A stretch of DNA of 64,000 nucleotides. Origin: JAGQVA01 sp033764335 (lineage in GTDB: Bacteria; Bacteroidota; Bacteroidia; J057). The stretch spans positions 184,077 through 248,076 of the forward strand of contig JANRJC010000007.1 in assembly GCA_033764335.1 (NCBI GenBank). Direction: 5' to 3'. Position numbers and translations under genes: made by a program. A model generated the notes under the pieces. It searched no databases, was not told where the DNA came from, and worked only from the letters and a program-made list of their open reading frames with translations. The first letter of the stretch is position 1. Each line of letters begins with the position of its first letter. This document shows, in pieces, positions 1 through 9,113 of this stretch.

Positions 1-2
1 CC

Positions 3-1052
3 CTCGGAGTTACCGATTTTGACATCATGGGGTTTTCCTATTATTATGCCTGGCATGGCGGCAGTATATCCCAACTGGGAACTTTTGTCGAGGACCTCGT
101 TGCAAGTTTTCCCGGATATGAAATGGTCGCACTGGAAACGGGCTATCCGTGGACCACTCAAAATTTTGATGCGATGCCCAACATCATCACCGCCGCAGAT
201 CCCGCCTATTCACCGCTTTCTCCCGAAAAACAGCTTTCCTATCTGGTGGACTATACCAAAGAGGTAATGGTTTCGGGAGGTAGTGGAGTAATCTTCTGGG
301 AACCCGCTTGGGTTTCCACCCCCTGCCGCACTCCGTGGGGGCAGGGGTCTTCCCACGACCATGTGGTTTTTTTTGATCCTGTCAACTACAACTTTATAAA
401 CAATGGCGGTGGTAGATGGACGGAACCTCTGTTTTACCAAAACCTCACAACCCCTAAGGTTACTTTTATGGTGGACATGGCCGGAGAGGATGTCTCCAAT
501 GGCGTGTATATTACAGGAACCTTCACCGGGGCTACCAACTGGCTGATCCTGCCTATGAGTCATTATTCAGGAAGTATTTACAAGTATTCGACCCAAATAC
601 CGGCAGGAAGTACAGGGGCTTATTACTACCTCACTACCGGTAGCTGGACCAATTACCTCGACTACCGGGAAACGGTTCCCGCTGCCTGCGCCGAATGGTG
701 GGACAGCGACAGAGGATATGTGATACCAGGGCACGACACGACTTTTGCAGTGAAGTGGGAAAGCTGCGAGACTTTTGCCGCCGGGATCAGGGACAACCTG
801 CTTTCGCAGCAGATTTCGATTTACCCCAACCCCGCCAGTGATAAATTATATCTGTCATTCAGTGAGGGCTTTGTCCCAACATCTCTAGACATCACGCTCT
901 CCGATATACAAGGCAAGACCTTAAAAACGTGGAAAAAGGCAGGCCCAGTAGGGTCAGATCATGATCTGACCCTACCCGTTCTACCCACCGGGATATATTT
1001 GTTGAGGATTTTTGACGGGGAAAATACAGCGGTGTGGCGGGTAATGTTTTAG
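3..1052 (+). CDS. GH53 arabinogalactan endo-beta-1,4-galactanase, C-terminal part, T9SS-sorted (5' end outside window)
   Basis: The open frame enters from the left edge, so the N-terminus and the acid/base Glu are missing. What remains matches the second half of the GH53 barrel: DFDIMGFSYYYAWHG, then LETGYPW carrying the nucleophile Glu (codon 135-137), then GGSGVIFWEPAWVSTPC and TPWGQGSSHDH. GH53 enzymes cut beta-1,4-galactan side chains of pectin. A roughly 100-residue beta-rich module follows (VTFMVDMAG...GVYITGTF...W...YYYLTTG...RETVPAAC), of a kind often attached to Bacteroidota glycosidases. The protein ends in a T9SS sorting domain (ISIYPNPASDKLYLSF...LPTGIYLLRIF), so it is probably secreted or surface-bound. 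The linker just before the last sorting-domain strands is encoded by a perfect palindrome (948-975). Family assignment is firm; exact substrate is inferred. Confidence 0.9.
   Translation, partial: LGVTDFDIMGFSYYYAWHGGSISQLGTFVEDLVASFPGYEMVALETGYPWTTQNFDAMPNIITAADPAYSPLSPEKQLSYLVDYTKEVMVSGGSGVIFWEPAWVSTPCRTPWGQGSSHDHVVFFDPVNYNFINNGGGRWTEPLFYQNLTTPKVTFMVDMAGEDVSNGVYITGTFTGATNWLILPMSHYSGSIYKYSTQIPAGSTGAYYYLTTGSWTNYLDYRETVPAACAEWWDSDRGYVIPGHDTTFAVKWESCETFAAGIRDNLLSQQISIYPNPASDKLYLSFSEGFVPTSLDITLSDIQGKTLKTWKKAGPVGSDHDLTLPVLPTGIYLLRIFDGENTAVWRVMF
948..975. repeat. 28-bp perfect palindrome inside the GH53 sorting domain
   Basis: Left arm GTAGGGTCAGATCA is followed directly by its exact reverse complement, with no loop. 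It lies in frame and encodes the stretch GSDHDLTLP, in a variable position of the T9SS C-terminal domain. Such a palindrome is not expected from coding constraint. A second, different palindrome of the same kind lies in an unrelated gene at 50354-50391. Confidence 0.85.
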
Positions 1053-1119
1053 AAGAAAATCTCATTACCTACTCTCCGCAAAAACCTGTATTTTAGCAGG
1101 ATAAAGGTAATTATTTGTA

Positions 1120-2982
1120 ATGGCCTATATTGACCGGATCTTACAGCAGCTCGAATCCCATATTGTCACAGGTACATACAGCGAACTCGAGGCCGATAAA
1201 ATAGAAATTAAAGATTTGTCGTCTTCTGACGACTGGACGGAGTTGTATAAATCCGTATGTGCCTTTTTGAATACAGAAGGAGGAATTATTGTCGTAGGTA
1301 TAAGAGAAAAAAACAAACAATATCTGCTTTCAGGGTACAATGCAGGCAATGAAGATAAATTAAAGGAATTGCACCAAAAATTTACGGATAAAGAAGGAAC
1401 AAGGATTGCTCTGGATCAGAATTTTCCCGCTCCCAAAATCAGGGAATTTATGGATAAGCGTATCTGCCTGGTTTATGTAGAGAAACTCCCCGAAGATCAA
1501 AAATATGCTTTTTTTAAAGGCGTAGCGTATGAGCGAAAAATGACGGGAGATCATAAAATTGATTCTTCCAGAATTGCCCGCAAGGAAGAACAGAAAGAAG
1601 AACTCAAAAATGCAAGAGAACTGAAGATTGTCGAAGGGGCTTCACTTCAAATACTGGACTTAGACCGGCTCAATGACTACATTAACAAGCTGAATCGCGA
1701 AGTCAAAGTAGAAAGTCTGAAGGTAGATATTCCGTCAGCCCTCCCTTTTCTGACCCGCAAAAATTTTGTCCGGCAAGAAACCCCTACACTTTTGGGCGTC
1801 CTCCTTTGTGGAAATCACCCATCTGACTGGGTAGGGGGACGCTGTCAGGTGGATTGTTATGTAGATTCGGAGCATCAGATTGCACAAAACAAACAGGTGC
1901 TCAAAGACAATATTATTCCGCTGATGGAAAGTGCTGTAGGATTTGTTTTTAAAAATATTGCCGTTGGAGTAGGGTATGAAGGCGGAGGTACCAGTCTTCC
2001 CGAGTACCCGGATAAGCTGATACGGGAGATTGTTAACAATGCACTGGCCCACAGAGATTATTCTTCTGATAAATTTTCCAACATCATTATCAAACCTGAC
2101 ACATGGATTCGGGTGAGCAATCCGGGTAGTTTCCGAGAGGATCAAAAACTTTTTCTCGAACAACCGGTTCGTATTCGCCGGATTATCCCCAATCCTAAAC
2201 CGAGGAATCCCAATCTTGCAGACATACTAAAGGTATATGACCGATGGGAGGGACGGGGATTAGGTATGGCATCCCTGACAAATGCATGTCTCAAAAATCA
2301 GATTGATGTTCCCTATTTTCTTTTCCAGAGCAAAAACGATATCAGTTTATACGTTCCAAAAGGAAAAGTCCTGGACGATGATGCCCGGCTCTGGCTGACC
2401 AGTTTCTCCGGATGGATTTATCGCCAGACAAATGGAAGAGGGTTAAGCGAAGAAGAAGAAACGGTCCTTACCTATTTTTATAAATCGGAACAACACAATA
2501 ATAATGAGCGTTATACGATCCTGCTCACACCGGATAACAATCATTTTGACGTCATCCGCAAACTGGAGAATTATGGACTCATATCTGTTCTGGAATATGA
2601 AGAACAATCCATCTACCCGCTTTTTATCGTAAATCCAATCCTCAAACAGAAAGACTTTTATCCAGTTCTCCGCACCTTATTTGGAAGCAGTTTTGATTTA
2701 TTAAAGACTGAGTATAAAAGCGTGCTCCAAACCATCTATCTGCACAATGAATATAGCCTCCAGAGCGCAATCAGTGCAAAAGCAGTGGATATTTTCCTCT
2801 ATACCAGCAAACATAAAGTAGTGCGCAATCTCCGGGAATACGATACCTATTCACGAAAAGTGCGCACCATTGTAAATAAACTTGAGAAAAAAGGGTTTAT
2901 CGAGCGAGCAGACGGAAAATCTCCCCGTTTTGTTGTAAACAAAAATTTTGCGAGGACTCCTTCACTGTTTGATCCGGAATAA
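1120..2982 (+). CDS. AlbA_2 (Schlafen-like) / HATPase / winged-helix putative transcriptional regulator
   Basis: This 620-residue cytosolic protein begins with an AlbA_2 (Schlafen AlbA) domain at about residues 20-140 (ELEADKIEIKDL..., LNTEGGIIVVGIRE). An ATP-binding HATPase_c_4-type segment follows near residues 300-400 (LIREIVNNALAHRDYS, then WEGRGLGMASL with the G-x-G loop). The C-terminal half looks like winged helices (VRTIVNKLEKKGFIERADG). Proteins of this build are usually annotated as RecG-like helicases or putative transcriptional regulators; there is no helicase core here, so regulator or defence-linked ATPase fits better. ATG at 1120 is the only good start. It stands alone between the GH53 gene and a convergent lipoprotein gene. 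Confidence 0.8.
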   Translation: MAYIDRILQQLESHIVTGTYSELEADKIEIKDLSSSDDWTELYKSVCAFLNTEGGIIVVGIREKNKQYLLSGYNAGNEDKLKELHQKFTDKEGTRIALDQNFPAPKIREFMDKRICLVYVEKLPEDQKYAFFKGVAYERKMTGDHKIDSSRIARKEEQKEELKNARELKIVEGASLQILDLDRLNDYINKLNREVKVESLKVDIPSALPFLTRKNFVRQETPTLLGVLLCGNHPSDWVGGRCQVDCYVDSEHQIAQNKQVLKDNIIPLMESAVGFVFKNIAVGVGYEGGGTSLPEYPDKLIREIVNNALAHRDYSSDKFSNIIIKPDTWIRVSNPGSFREDQKLFLEQPVRIRRIIPNPKPRNPNLADILKVYDRWEGRGLGMASLTNACLKNQIDVPYFLFQSKNDISLYVPKGKVLDDDARLWLTSFSGWIYRQTNGRGLSEEEETVLTYFYKSEQHNNNERYTILLTPDNNHFDVIRKLENYGLISVLEYEEQSIYPLFIVNPILKQKDFYPVLRTLFGSSFDLLKTEYKSVLQTIYLHNEYSLQSAISAKAVDIFLYTSKHKVVRNLREYDTYSRKVRTIVNKLEKKGFIERADGKSPRFVVNKNFARTPSLFDPE

Positions 2983-3042
2983 TTTATCCCTTATCCTCAA
3001 CGCATCACTCGCTCCATTCGCTCGGCAATCAGGTGGCTGTCC

Positions 3043-4143
3043 CTAGTACATCCAGGCGTCCACGTTTCCGTCCCACCGGATGTAAATTCTTGTGAAGGAT
3101 GAGCCGGGTATGTTTCGGGTAATGGCGAAGAGATGACAGGTATAGATAAGGTCGCCGCCGGGGGAGCCGTATCCACATATATCACAACTTTTAGTGCCTG
3201 CGCCAAAACCGATCTTCGTTGCGCCGGGAGTAAAGTCATGTGTTCCGGTGTAATAGACAACATCCCTGACTGTGGAAAAACCTGCCCACCCTGCACACCA
3301 CTGCGTAGTGGTGGGATCAAAGTGTTTTTTCACTTCTTCTGTTCTCCGCACATACGCTCCGTCGGAATAAAAAGTAAATTCCTCTTGTTCAATCATATAC
3401 AAGTTTTTGAAATTTACGGTGGCGTTCAGGGTCGTGCTGAGTGGGTTGCATTTGCCATCGGGTTTTGTCGGGTCGCAACAGCCCTGATAATTGGTTTCGG
3501 TTACAAAGGGTTTGCCCGGAGCATTGAAGAAGTCAACCTCATTGTTGTAATTGTAGGAAATGGTTGACCACCATACATAATCCCATGTAGAATCCTGGGT
3601 AGGTGCGCGAGTAATGGTACATCCGGGTTCATTGGGTTTTTCCACGGTAATCACTCGCTCAATTTTGTCAATCGTCGTTTTGATTTCATCATAAACAATG
3701 ATTTCAACGGGTATGTTATATGGAGGCTCTTTTTCACTTGCTGGCTTAATTTCGAAAATAACTACCGAAATCGAATCGCCATCCTGGGTTTCAAATACAG
3801 GCACATCGTAGTAAAACGTCGAATTTTGTACCGCCACAAAAAACCCACCGACGACCACTCCTTCCGGATGCCTGAGTCTTACCGGAATATCCATGCCGGG
3901 TGCAGCATAAAAAGTATCTTCCACCTGCATCTGGAGCAGAGCGATATCCGGAGAGGTGGGAACTTTACCGGTTACCTGCGTACCATTGAGGAAACTCATC
4001 GTGCCGAGTAAGTCATCGGCCTCCTGAGAGGTGATTTCTCCGGGATCATCGTCGGGTTTGGGTGTTTCGGGTTCTTTGCAGCTTACCCACAAGATAAGGA
4101 TGAGGCATACGGCCAGAACTGCGGAGCTAAAGGGTGTCTTCAT
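3043..4143 (-). CDS. Hypothetical lipoprotein
   Basis: A 366-residue protein with an N-terminal hydrophobic stretch ending in LWVSCKEPETPKP; Cys22 is the probable lipidated residue, followed by a Pro/Asp-rich tether typical of Bacteroidota surface lipoproteins. I do not recognise the domain. The mature part is beta-rich and Tyr/Phe-rich, with a CDICGYG motif near the end and further Cys residues (GCCDP, CNP) that could form disulfides. Its start lies about 120 bases downstream of the response-regulator gene on the same strand, with a terminator-like hairpin between them, so it is probably a separate transcription unit. It is convergent with the AlbA_2 gene. Confidence 0.65.
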   Translation of the reverse strand: MKTPFSSAVLAVCLILILWVSCKEPETPKPDDDPGEITSQEADDLLGTMSFLNGTQVTGKVPTSPDIALLQMQVEDTFYAAPGMDIPVRLRHPEGVVVGGFFVAVQNSTFYYDVPVFETQDGDSISVVIFEIKPASEKEPPYNIPVEIIVYDEIKTTIDKIERVITVEKPNEPGCTITRAPTQDSTWDYVWWSTISYNYNNEVDFFNAPGKPFVTETNYQGCCDPTKPDGKCNPLSTTLNATVNFKNLYMIEQEEFTFYSDGAYVRRTEEVKKHFDPTTTQWCAGWAGFSTVRDVVYYTGTHDFTPGATKIGFGAGTKSCDICGYGSPGGDLIYTCHLFAITRNIPGSSFTRIYIRWDGNVDAWMY

Positions 4144-4170
4144 TGTAAAAGGGTTTTATAGGTTTGTTGG

Positions 4171-4197
4171 AATAAAAATAGCGGCCCGGTTGCCGCT
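4171..4197 (-). terminator. Rho-independent terminator after the LytTR regulator gene
   Basis: Read on the minus strand, a perfect 6-bp stem AGCGGC/GCCGCT with loop AACCGG is followed directly by ATTTTTATT. It lies 69 bases past the stop codon of the response-regulator gene and just before the start of the lipoprotein gene. Confidence 0.7.
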
Positions 4198-4265
4198 ACA
4201 ATAGCCCCAATTCACAACTGGCGGCTTTCGCTAAATATCTGGTAATTTCAGGCTTTACCTGCGAT

Positions 4266-5015
4266 TTACAGCCGGTCAAGCAGGGCGAGAAATTCTTCTT
4301 TTTTTCGCCGGGAAATGTCCACATGATGTTCATCGGTAAGAATAACAAATCCGCCTTCACCTTTGATGTATCGCTGCACATGCCGCAGATTAATCAGAAA
4401 GGAATGATGTACACGGCAAAACCCGGAGTCGGACAACAGGTTTTCGAAGTCTTTGAGGTTACGCGAGACCATTTTGGTCTGCTGATTAGTCAGGAAAATC
4501 AGGGTATAATTTCCGTCGGCTTTACAAAAAATAATGTCTTCTGTATCGAAAAAGTCTATGCCTTCAAGGCTGGGCACAGCCAGTCGTTCGATTTTCCCTG
4601 ATTGGGTCTGGATATTGTTGAGAATGGATTGAACCGGAAAATGGCTTTGTTTTTGGTCCATCCGAGTTTTTGCACGGTTAACTGCCTGAATTAGTTCGTC
4701 AATATCAATAGGCTTGAGCAGATAGTCCAGCGCGCTGAATTTTATGGCTTTAATGGCATAACGATCATAAGCGGAGACAAAAATAACTTCGAAAGTAACC
4801 GGAGAAACTTTCTGCAAGAGGTCAAATCCCGACATCCCGGGCATTTGCACATCCAGGAATACGAGGTCTGGTCGCAATGTTTTTATCGCTTCCAATCCTG
4901 CCTCTGGGGTAGCATATTCTCCCAGAAGTGTAATATCCGGGCAGTATCGCTCAATGGCGAGTTTTAATGCTTCGCGGCCATCGGCTTCATCGTCTATGAG
5001 AATCGTTTCGATCAT
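4266..5015 (-). CDS. LytTR-family response regulator
   Basis: A 249-residue two-domain regulator. The receiver domain (residues 1-120) has the acidic pair Asp8/Asp9, the phospho-acceptor Asp55 in LVFLDVQMPG, Ser81 and Lys101 in DYLLKPID. The C-terminal LytTR DNA-binding domain (about 145-249) shows the usual pattern: DIIFCKADGNYT, ...MVSRNLKDFE, FCRVHHSFLINLRHVQRY, LTDEHHVDISRRKKEEF. It starts 19 bases downstream of the histidine kinase gene on the same strand, so the two form an operon and a cognate pair. Such pairs typically control cell-surface or secretion genes; the target is not visible here. Confidence 0.93.
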   Translation of the reverse strand: MIETILIDDEADGREALKLAIERYCPDITLLGEYATPEAGLEAIKTLRPDLVFLDVQMPGMSGFDLLQKVSPVTFEVIFVSAYDRYAIKAIKFSALDYLLKPIDIDELIQAVNRAKTRMDQKQSHFPVQSILNNIQTQSGKIERLAVPSLEGIDFFDTEDIIFCKADGNYTLIFLTNQQTKMVSRNLKDFENLLSDSGFCRVHHSFLINLRHVQRYIKGEGGFVILTDEHHVDISRRKKEEFLALLDRL

Positions 5016-5034
5016 AAAAAAACAACGAATTTTT

Positions 5035-7014
5035 TTATGAAAGTGGGATTTTAAGCTCTACTCTCGTGCCGGAAGCGGTGTCCTGAGCATCTTTTAAGTC
5101 GGTAATCTGAATAACCTCACCTTTGGGAATTTTACTCAAAAGACGTAACCGCTCTTCTGTGATTTTCAGTCCCATAGATTTGGATTTTAACAGGCTTTTT
5201 TCCCGGAGTTGTTGTGAACGGGCCCTGCCGACACCATTATCCTCAATGATACAAACCAGCGTATCTTCCGCCTCTTTTAAGGCTATTTTTATTATTCCGG
5301 GAGTTTCTTTTTCCTTGTGCATAAGCCCGTGCCAGATAGCATTTTCTACAAAGGGCTGTAATACCATCGGTGGCAAATAAGTATTGTCAGGTTCAATGGA
5401 ATCATCCATAGAAATTTCATAATCAATTTTTCCTTTAAACCGCAATTCCTCCATTTGAATATAAGACTCCAGCAGGGAGAGTTCATTTTCCAGCGAGACC
5501 TGATTGGTTTCTGCATTTTCCAGAATCAGCCTTACCAATTTTGAGAACTTGGTCAAATAACGCGAAGCGTCTTCGTTTTCCCCTTTTAAAATCATGTGGT
5601 TGATGGAGTTCATACAATTGAACAAAAAATGGGGGTTGATCTGTGCGCGCAAGGCCTTCATTTCCAATTCTCCCAACTGTCTTTTAAAATTCACTTCTTT
5701 CAGTTCGTCATTTTTGGCGGCCAGAATCGCTTGATTTTTCAATCGCTGCCGAAATGTATAGAAGATTAAAACTGCGACGATGCTGATCAGAAAAAGGCCT
5801 AAGACAGAAGCATTTTTTAAGGTGGCCTGCCGCTGGGATTCTTTTTCCTGAATTTCTTTTTCGCGGGCTAAAAGTGTGATTTGTTTGTCTTTCTTTTCGG
5901 TTTCATACTTTACTTCCATTTCTTTGATCCGGCTGGCAAAATTTTCACCGGCAATGCTGTCTTTCCATACTTCGTATTTTTTGCGGTATTCAAGCGCTTC
6001 CTTAAACTGGTTTTTCCGTTCATAGACAAAAGAAAGGCTTTGATAAAGATTTTTAATTTCTTCTTTGATATTCATGGTTTCGGCCAGTTTCAGTGCTTCG
6101 GAAAAGCCTGCGATTGCCTGGTTATATTGGCCGGTTTCCATATAAATGGCTGCAATGCCATGGTCCGTATATAAAACCCCGATCTGATCGTCAATCTGCC
6201 GGGAAAGCCGATTGGATTCCTGAAAATGTTTCAAGGCTGAATCATAATTTTTCAGTTTGGTATAAAGCGCACCGATATTTTGAAGGTTAATGGCTGCGCT
6301 TAGGGTATTTCCATATTTCCGGTCAATAGCCAGAGAGCGATTGTAATAATTGAGTGCCTGAACATAATCGCTCTTATATCGGTAAATGAGTCCAATATTT
6401 CCAAGAATGGAGCTTTGCTCTTTTTCATCTGATTTTTTTTCATAAATCGCCAAGGCTTTCTGATAATAGTCCAGCGCGTCGTCCGGTTTTTCCAGTTCCC
6501 AATAAATATTAGCGATATTGTTATAGCAGTCCGCCATATTTTCCAAATCCCCCAAACGCTCATTTATAATAAGTGCCTTCATGAAATGGGTTACGGCACT
6601 GTCGTATTCTCCTTCATAATGATAGACAACACCGCCTTCGAGGTAAAATATTGCCTCAAGTTTGGGATACTCGTGCAGCGGGCAGTCTTTTTTTACCTCC
6701 CAAAGGGTTTCTTGGGCCGCCTGTAATTTGCCCTTGTTGTATAAAAATTTGGTCAGCTTCAGGCGGGATTTACAGAACCAGATTTCCGAAGGCTGGCTTT
6801 CGCTCATTGTCAGAGCTTTGTCCAGAAATTGTCGCGACTGAAGGGTGTCTGATGATACCAGCAGATCGTGAAGCGAAAGGGAAATCCGGATTTTGGTCGT
6901 ATCGTGCGATGCACGGGCAAGCAGGCTTTTCAAGCTATCCACAGCGGGTGTTTGCGCCCAACCCGCTATTATCATTGTGGAAAAAAGCAGAAGGATACCC
7001 AGTAAGCGTAGCAT
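5035..7014 (-). CDS. TPR-containing sensor histidine kinase (LytS/His_kinase family)
   Basis: A 659-residue membrane kinase. A signal peptide (MLRLLGILLLFSTMIIAGWAQ) is followed by about seven TPR units (roughly residues 30-360; for example AIYYMETGQYNQAIAGF-type repeats), then a coiled coil, a transmembrane helix near 400-422 (VLGLFLISIVAVLIFYTF), the phospho-acceptor region AQINPHFLFNCMNSINHM with His near 462, and an ATPase domain with PFVENAIWHGL (N-box) and EDNGVGR (G-box). I chose ATG at 7014 over the TTG at 7023, since it starts the signal peptide cleanly. The periplasmic TPRs probably sense a protein or peptide. Partner: the LytTR regulator 19 bases downstream. Confidence 0.92.
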   Translation of the reverse strand: MLRLLGILLLFSTMIIAGWAQTPAVDSLKSLLARASHDTTKIRISLSLHDLLVSSDTLQSRQFLDKALTMSESQPSEIWFCKSRLKLTKFLYNKGKLQAAQETLWEVKKDCPLHEYPKLEAIFYLEGGVVYHYEGEYDSAVTHFMKALIINERLGDLENMADCYNNIANIYWELEKPDDALDYYQKALAIYEKKSDEKEQSSILGNIGLIYRYKSDYVQALNYYNRSLAIDRKYGNTLSAAINLQNIGALYTKLKNYDSALKHFQESNRLSRQIDDQIGVLYTDHGIAAIYMETGQYNQAIAGFSEALKLAETMNIKEEIKNLYQSLSFVYERKNQFKEALEYRKKYEVWKDSIAGENFASRIKEMEVKYETEKKDKQITLLAREKEIQEKESQRQATLKNASVLGLFLISIVAVLIFYTFRQRLKNQAILAAKNDELKEVNFKRQLGELEMKALRAQINPHFLFNCMNSINHMILKGENEDASRYLTKFSKLVRLILENAETNQVSLENELSLLESYIQMEELRFKGKIDYEISMDDSIEPDNTYLPPMVLQPFVENAIWHGLMHKEKETPGIIKIALKEAEDTLVCIIEDNGVGRARSQQLREKSLLKSKSMGLKITEERLRLLSKIPKGEVIQITDLKDAQDTASGTRVELKIPLS

Positions 7015-7076
7015 ATTATACAAATATATCTATATTTTCAGAGATATATACACCTAAAAATCACCGAGATTTCCCT

Positions 7077-7724
7077 ATGAACCACGACCTCATCACCTAT
7101 TACCGCGACCGGGCAAAAGAATATGAAAAAATCTATACAAAACCGGAACGCCAGAATGACCTTAAGGAAGCAACCCGGACTTTGCAGGAGTATTTTGCCG
7201 GGAAACAGGTGCTGGAAATTGCCTGTGGTACCGGCTACTGGACTGAAAAGATTGCGGATACCGCCACTTCGGTTTTTGCAACCGACATCAATCCATCTGT
7301 CATTGAACAGGCAAAGGCAAAAACCTGGTCCCACAACAACGTAACGCTGGAGGTCGCGGATTTCTATCAACTGCACCCCGCGCAAAAATACGAAGCCGTA
7401 TTTGGAGGATTTATCTGGAGTCATATTTTGCGGGAGGATCTCGATACATTTGTCCGCAAATTATATGACTTTGTGTTACCCCGCGGTTTAGTCGTTTTTA
7501 TGGACAATCGTTATGTGCAGGGAAGTAGTACACCCATTGCTTTTACCGACACTCAGGGCAATACATTTCAAACCCGGAAACTGGAAAACGGCACAGAACA
7601 TCAGGTACTCAAAAATTTTCCTTCGGAAGATTTTCTGAAAACCAAACTCGAAAACAGCTTCTTCCATTTACAAATAATCAACCTCGAATATTACTGGATC
7701 GTAGCGGGGGAAAGAATGAATTAA
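7077..7724 (+). CDS. SAM-dependent class I methyltransferase
   Basis: A 215-residue cytosolic protein. Motif I is VLEIACGTGYWTEKIA (about residues 42-57), followed by the acidic residue of motif II (FATDIN) and a post-I region (LEVADFYQL). FGGFIWSHI and LPRGLVVFMDN match later motifs of the Methyltransf_11/25 group. The frame stays open far upstream on the antisense side of the kinase gene, but ATG at 7077 gives the normal family length and begins with an N-terminal helix (LITYYRDRAKEYEKIY). Divergent from the kinase gene. The substrate cannot be told. Its 3' end runs into a gene fragment. Confidence 0.85.
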   Translation: MNHDLITYYRDRAKEYEKIYTKPERQNDLKEATRTLQEYFAGKQVLEIACGTGYWTEKIADTATSVFATDINPSVIEQAKAKTWSHNNVTLEVADFYQLHPAQKYEAVFGGFIWSHILREDLDTFVRKLYDFVLPRGLVVFMDNRYVQGSSTPIAFTDTQGNTFQTRKLENGTEHQVLKNFPSEDFLKTKLENSFFHLQIINLEYYWIVAGERMN

Positions 7725-7870
7725 AGGCCTTTTCGCATGAATTAAGCCCAACGGAATTGTTGGAATTTCGTGATATGATTGCGCGCTATTTTGCAAAAAG
7801 AGCCATTCAATCTGCCAACAAAATCTGGGATTCCAAAGGTTGGACCGATGAAGATGTTGATAAAATTTGT
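7725..7870 (+). pseudogene. Remnant of a small antitoxin-like ORF
   Basis: Directly after the methyltransferase stop, a start-less frame reads LKAFSHELSPTELLEF, then RDMIARYFAKRAIQSANKIW, then DSKGWTDEDVDKI, before running into unrelated sequence. The composition and the W-D-x-K-G-W ending resemble the C-terminal half of short (about 70-residue) ORFs that sit beside toxin genes in Bacteroidota; that family link is from memory. It has no start codon and no normal end, so it is a fragment left by a rearrangement between the methyltransferase and the convergent membrane hydrolase. Confidence 0.45.
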
Positions 7871-8889
7871 CAATCCCCCCACATTTTTTTCCAGAATTCG
7901 GAGCGGGCTTTCTGATCGAATGCGCTGAGATCGGGGTTGACCTGGTGAATTGTTGTATATTCTCCCTCTTCTGTATATACTTCAAAGGTAAACACATATT
8001 GAGGTTCGCTGTCGGAATCCCAGCTATTAAGCAGTCCAAACCGCAGGTCGTGCCACAACAACGTATCGCCTCGTGTCTCCAGCGAATAATAACCCTGACT
8101 TACCCAATCCAAACGGTCTATCACATAGTTATCTTCCTGCCCTTTTATAAGTTGGTGATTTTTGGGAATATGAATAAAGCTGATGCTGCGTGGATCGCCC
8201 AACAGCGAGTAATACCCGATGTCGTAACCGGAAGGTTCTTCCGCTACACAATACCAAAGCAGATTGTTGAGAGGCGTAGGGTAGGTGGAAAGGCGCACCA
8301 CACTTTTGCCCTGCTCATGCAGGGCGTTTGTAAAAACAGCATTCACCTCTAGCTTGTTCACAAGGGTCACAATCATATACAAACTACTGATCACCAGGCC
8401 GGCAGTGTTCCAAATCCCCCGCCAGCGGTTTTCCCTTCGTAAAACCATCGCCACAATCAGAAAAATCATAAACGGAACCGTATATAGCGGATCGGCAACA
8501 AATATATTGTCAAACGCTACCCGATAGTCGCTGAAAGGATAAAACAACTGCGTACCCCAGGTGGTAAAACAATCGAGAATCGGGTGAGTAATCAGCGACC
8601 AAAAAGCGAGTCGCGACCACTCATTTTGTGTGCCCCATTTTCCTTTGTATGCCCGATAAATCAGAAAACCCATCACCGGAGCCAGGGCAACGCTGAAGAT
8701 GATCGAATGGGTGATACCCCTGTGGGCGATCAGCGCGCCGAGTTCATCCATAAAAAAATTGGCGGCTACATCCAGATCGGGAATCGTGCCACAAACAGCA
8801 CCCCAAAGTGGTGCCCGGTTGCCCACTTTTTTTCCCAATACTGCCTCTCCGACAGCAGCCCCCAATACTACCTGCGTAATTGAATCCAT
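7870..8889 (-). CDS. YdjM/LexA-binding-type membrane-bound metal-dependent hydrolase
   Basis: A 339-residue integral membrane protein of the PF04307 family. The N-terminus (MDSITQVVLGAAVGEAVLGK) and the motifs CGTIPDLD and HRGITHSIIF carry the conserved Asp/His residues of the family; SLITHPILDCFTTWGTQLF is the second metal-site motif. Three or four hydrophobic helices follow (LVISSLYMIVTLVNKL among them), and the C-terminal 130 residues form a soluble, beta-rich domain. The family is predicted to hydrolyse a membrane or lipid substrate; the reaction is unknown. It is convergent with the methyltransferase and divergent from the giant PKD gene. Confidence 0.85.
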   Translation of the reverse strand: MDSITQVVLGAAVGEAVLGKKVGNRAPLWGAVCGTIPDLDVAANFFMDELGALIAHRGITHSIIFSVALAPVMGFLIYRAYKGKWGTQNEWSRLAFWSLITHPILDCFTTWGTQLFYPFSDYRVAFDNIFVADPLYTVPFMIFLIVAMVLRRENRWRGIWNTAGLVISSLYMIVTLVNKLEVNAVFTNALHEQGKSVVRLSTYPTPLNNLLWYCVAEEPSGYDIGYYSLLGDPRSISFIHIPKNHQLIKGQEDNYVIDRLDWVSQGYYSLETRGDTLLWHDLRFGLLNSWDSDSEPQYVFTFEVYTEEGEYTTIHQVNPDLSAFDQKARSEFWKKMWGD

Positions 8890-9113
8890 AATTACAAACC
8901 TTACCTTTTGTTATGTCTTAATAATGATTGATTTGTGAAACAATTTTTGATCTGCTCAAAGATTGTTTCTTGTTTTTTGAATTCCCATAACTGCAAACTA
9001 TTTTGGGAAGGTCAGTGTGTGAAAATCGGGCTAAATCCTCATTTTTCCCAGTCTGCCTTGCCGAAGAATATAATTCACCGGAAAATCTGTCACAAACCTC
9101 TGCTTCAAAGCCC

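Noticed and set aside
316..338. GC-rich inverted repeat in the GH53 gene (CCCCTGCC/GGCAGGGG)
   Set aside because: It encodes a conserved part of the GH53 domain (STPCRTPWGQGSS), so coding constraint explains it.
3299..3316. Short stem CACCACT/AGTGGTG in the lipoprotein gene
   Set aside because: Only 7 bp, inside coding sequence and without further support.
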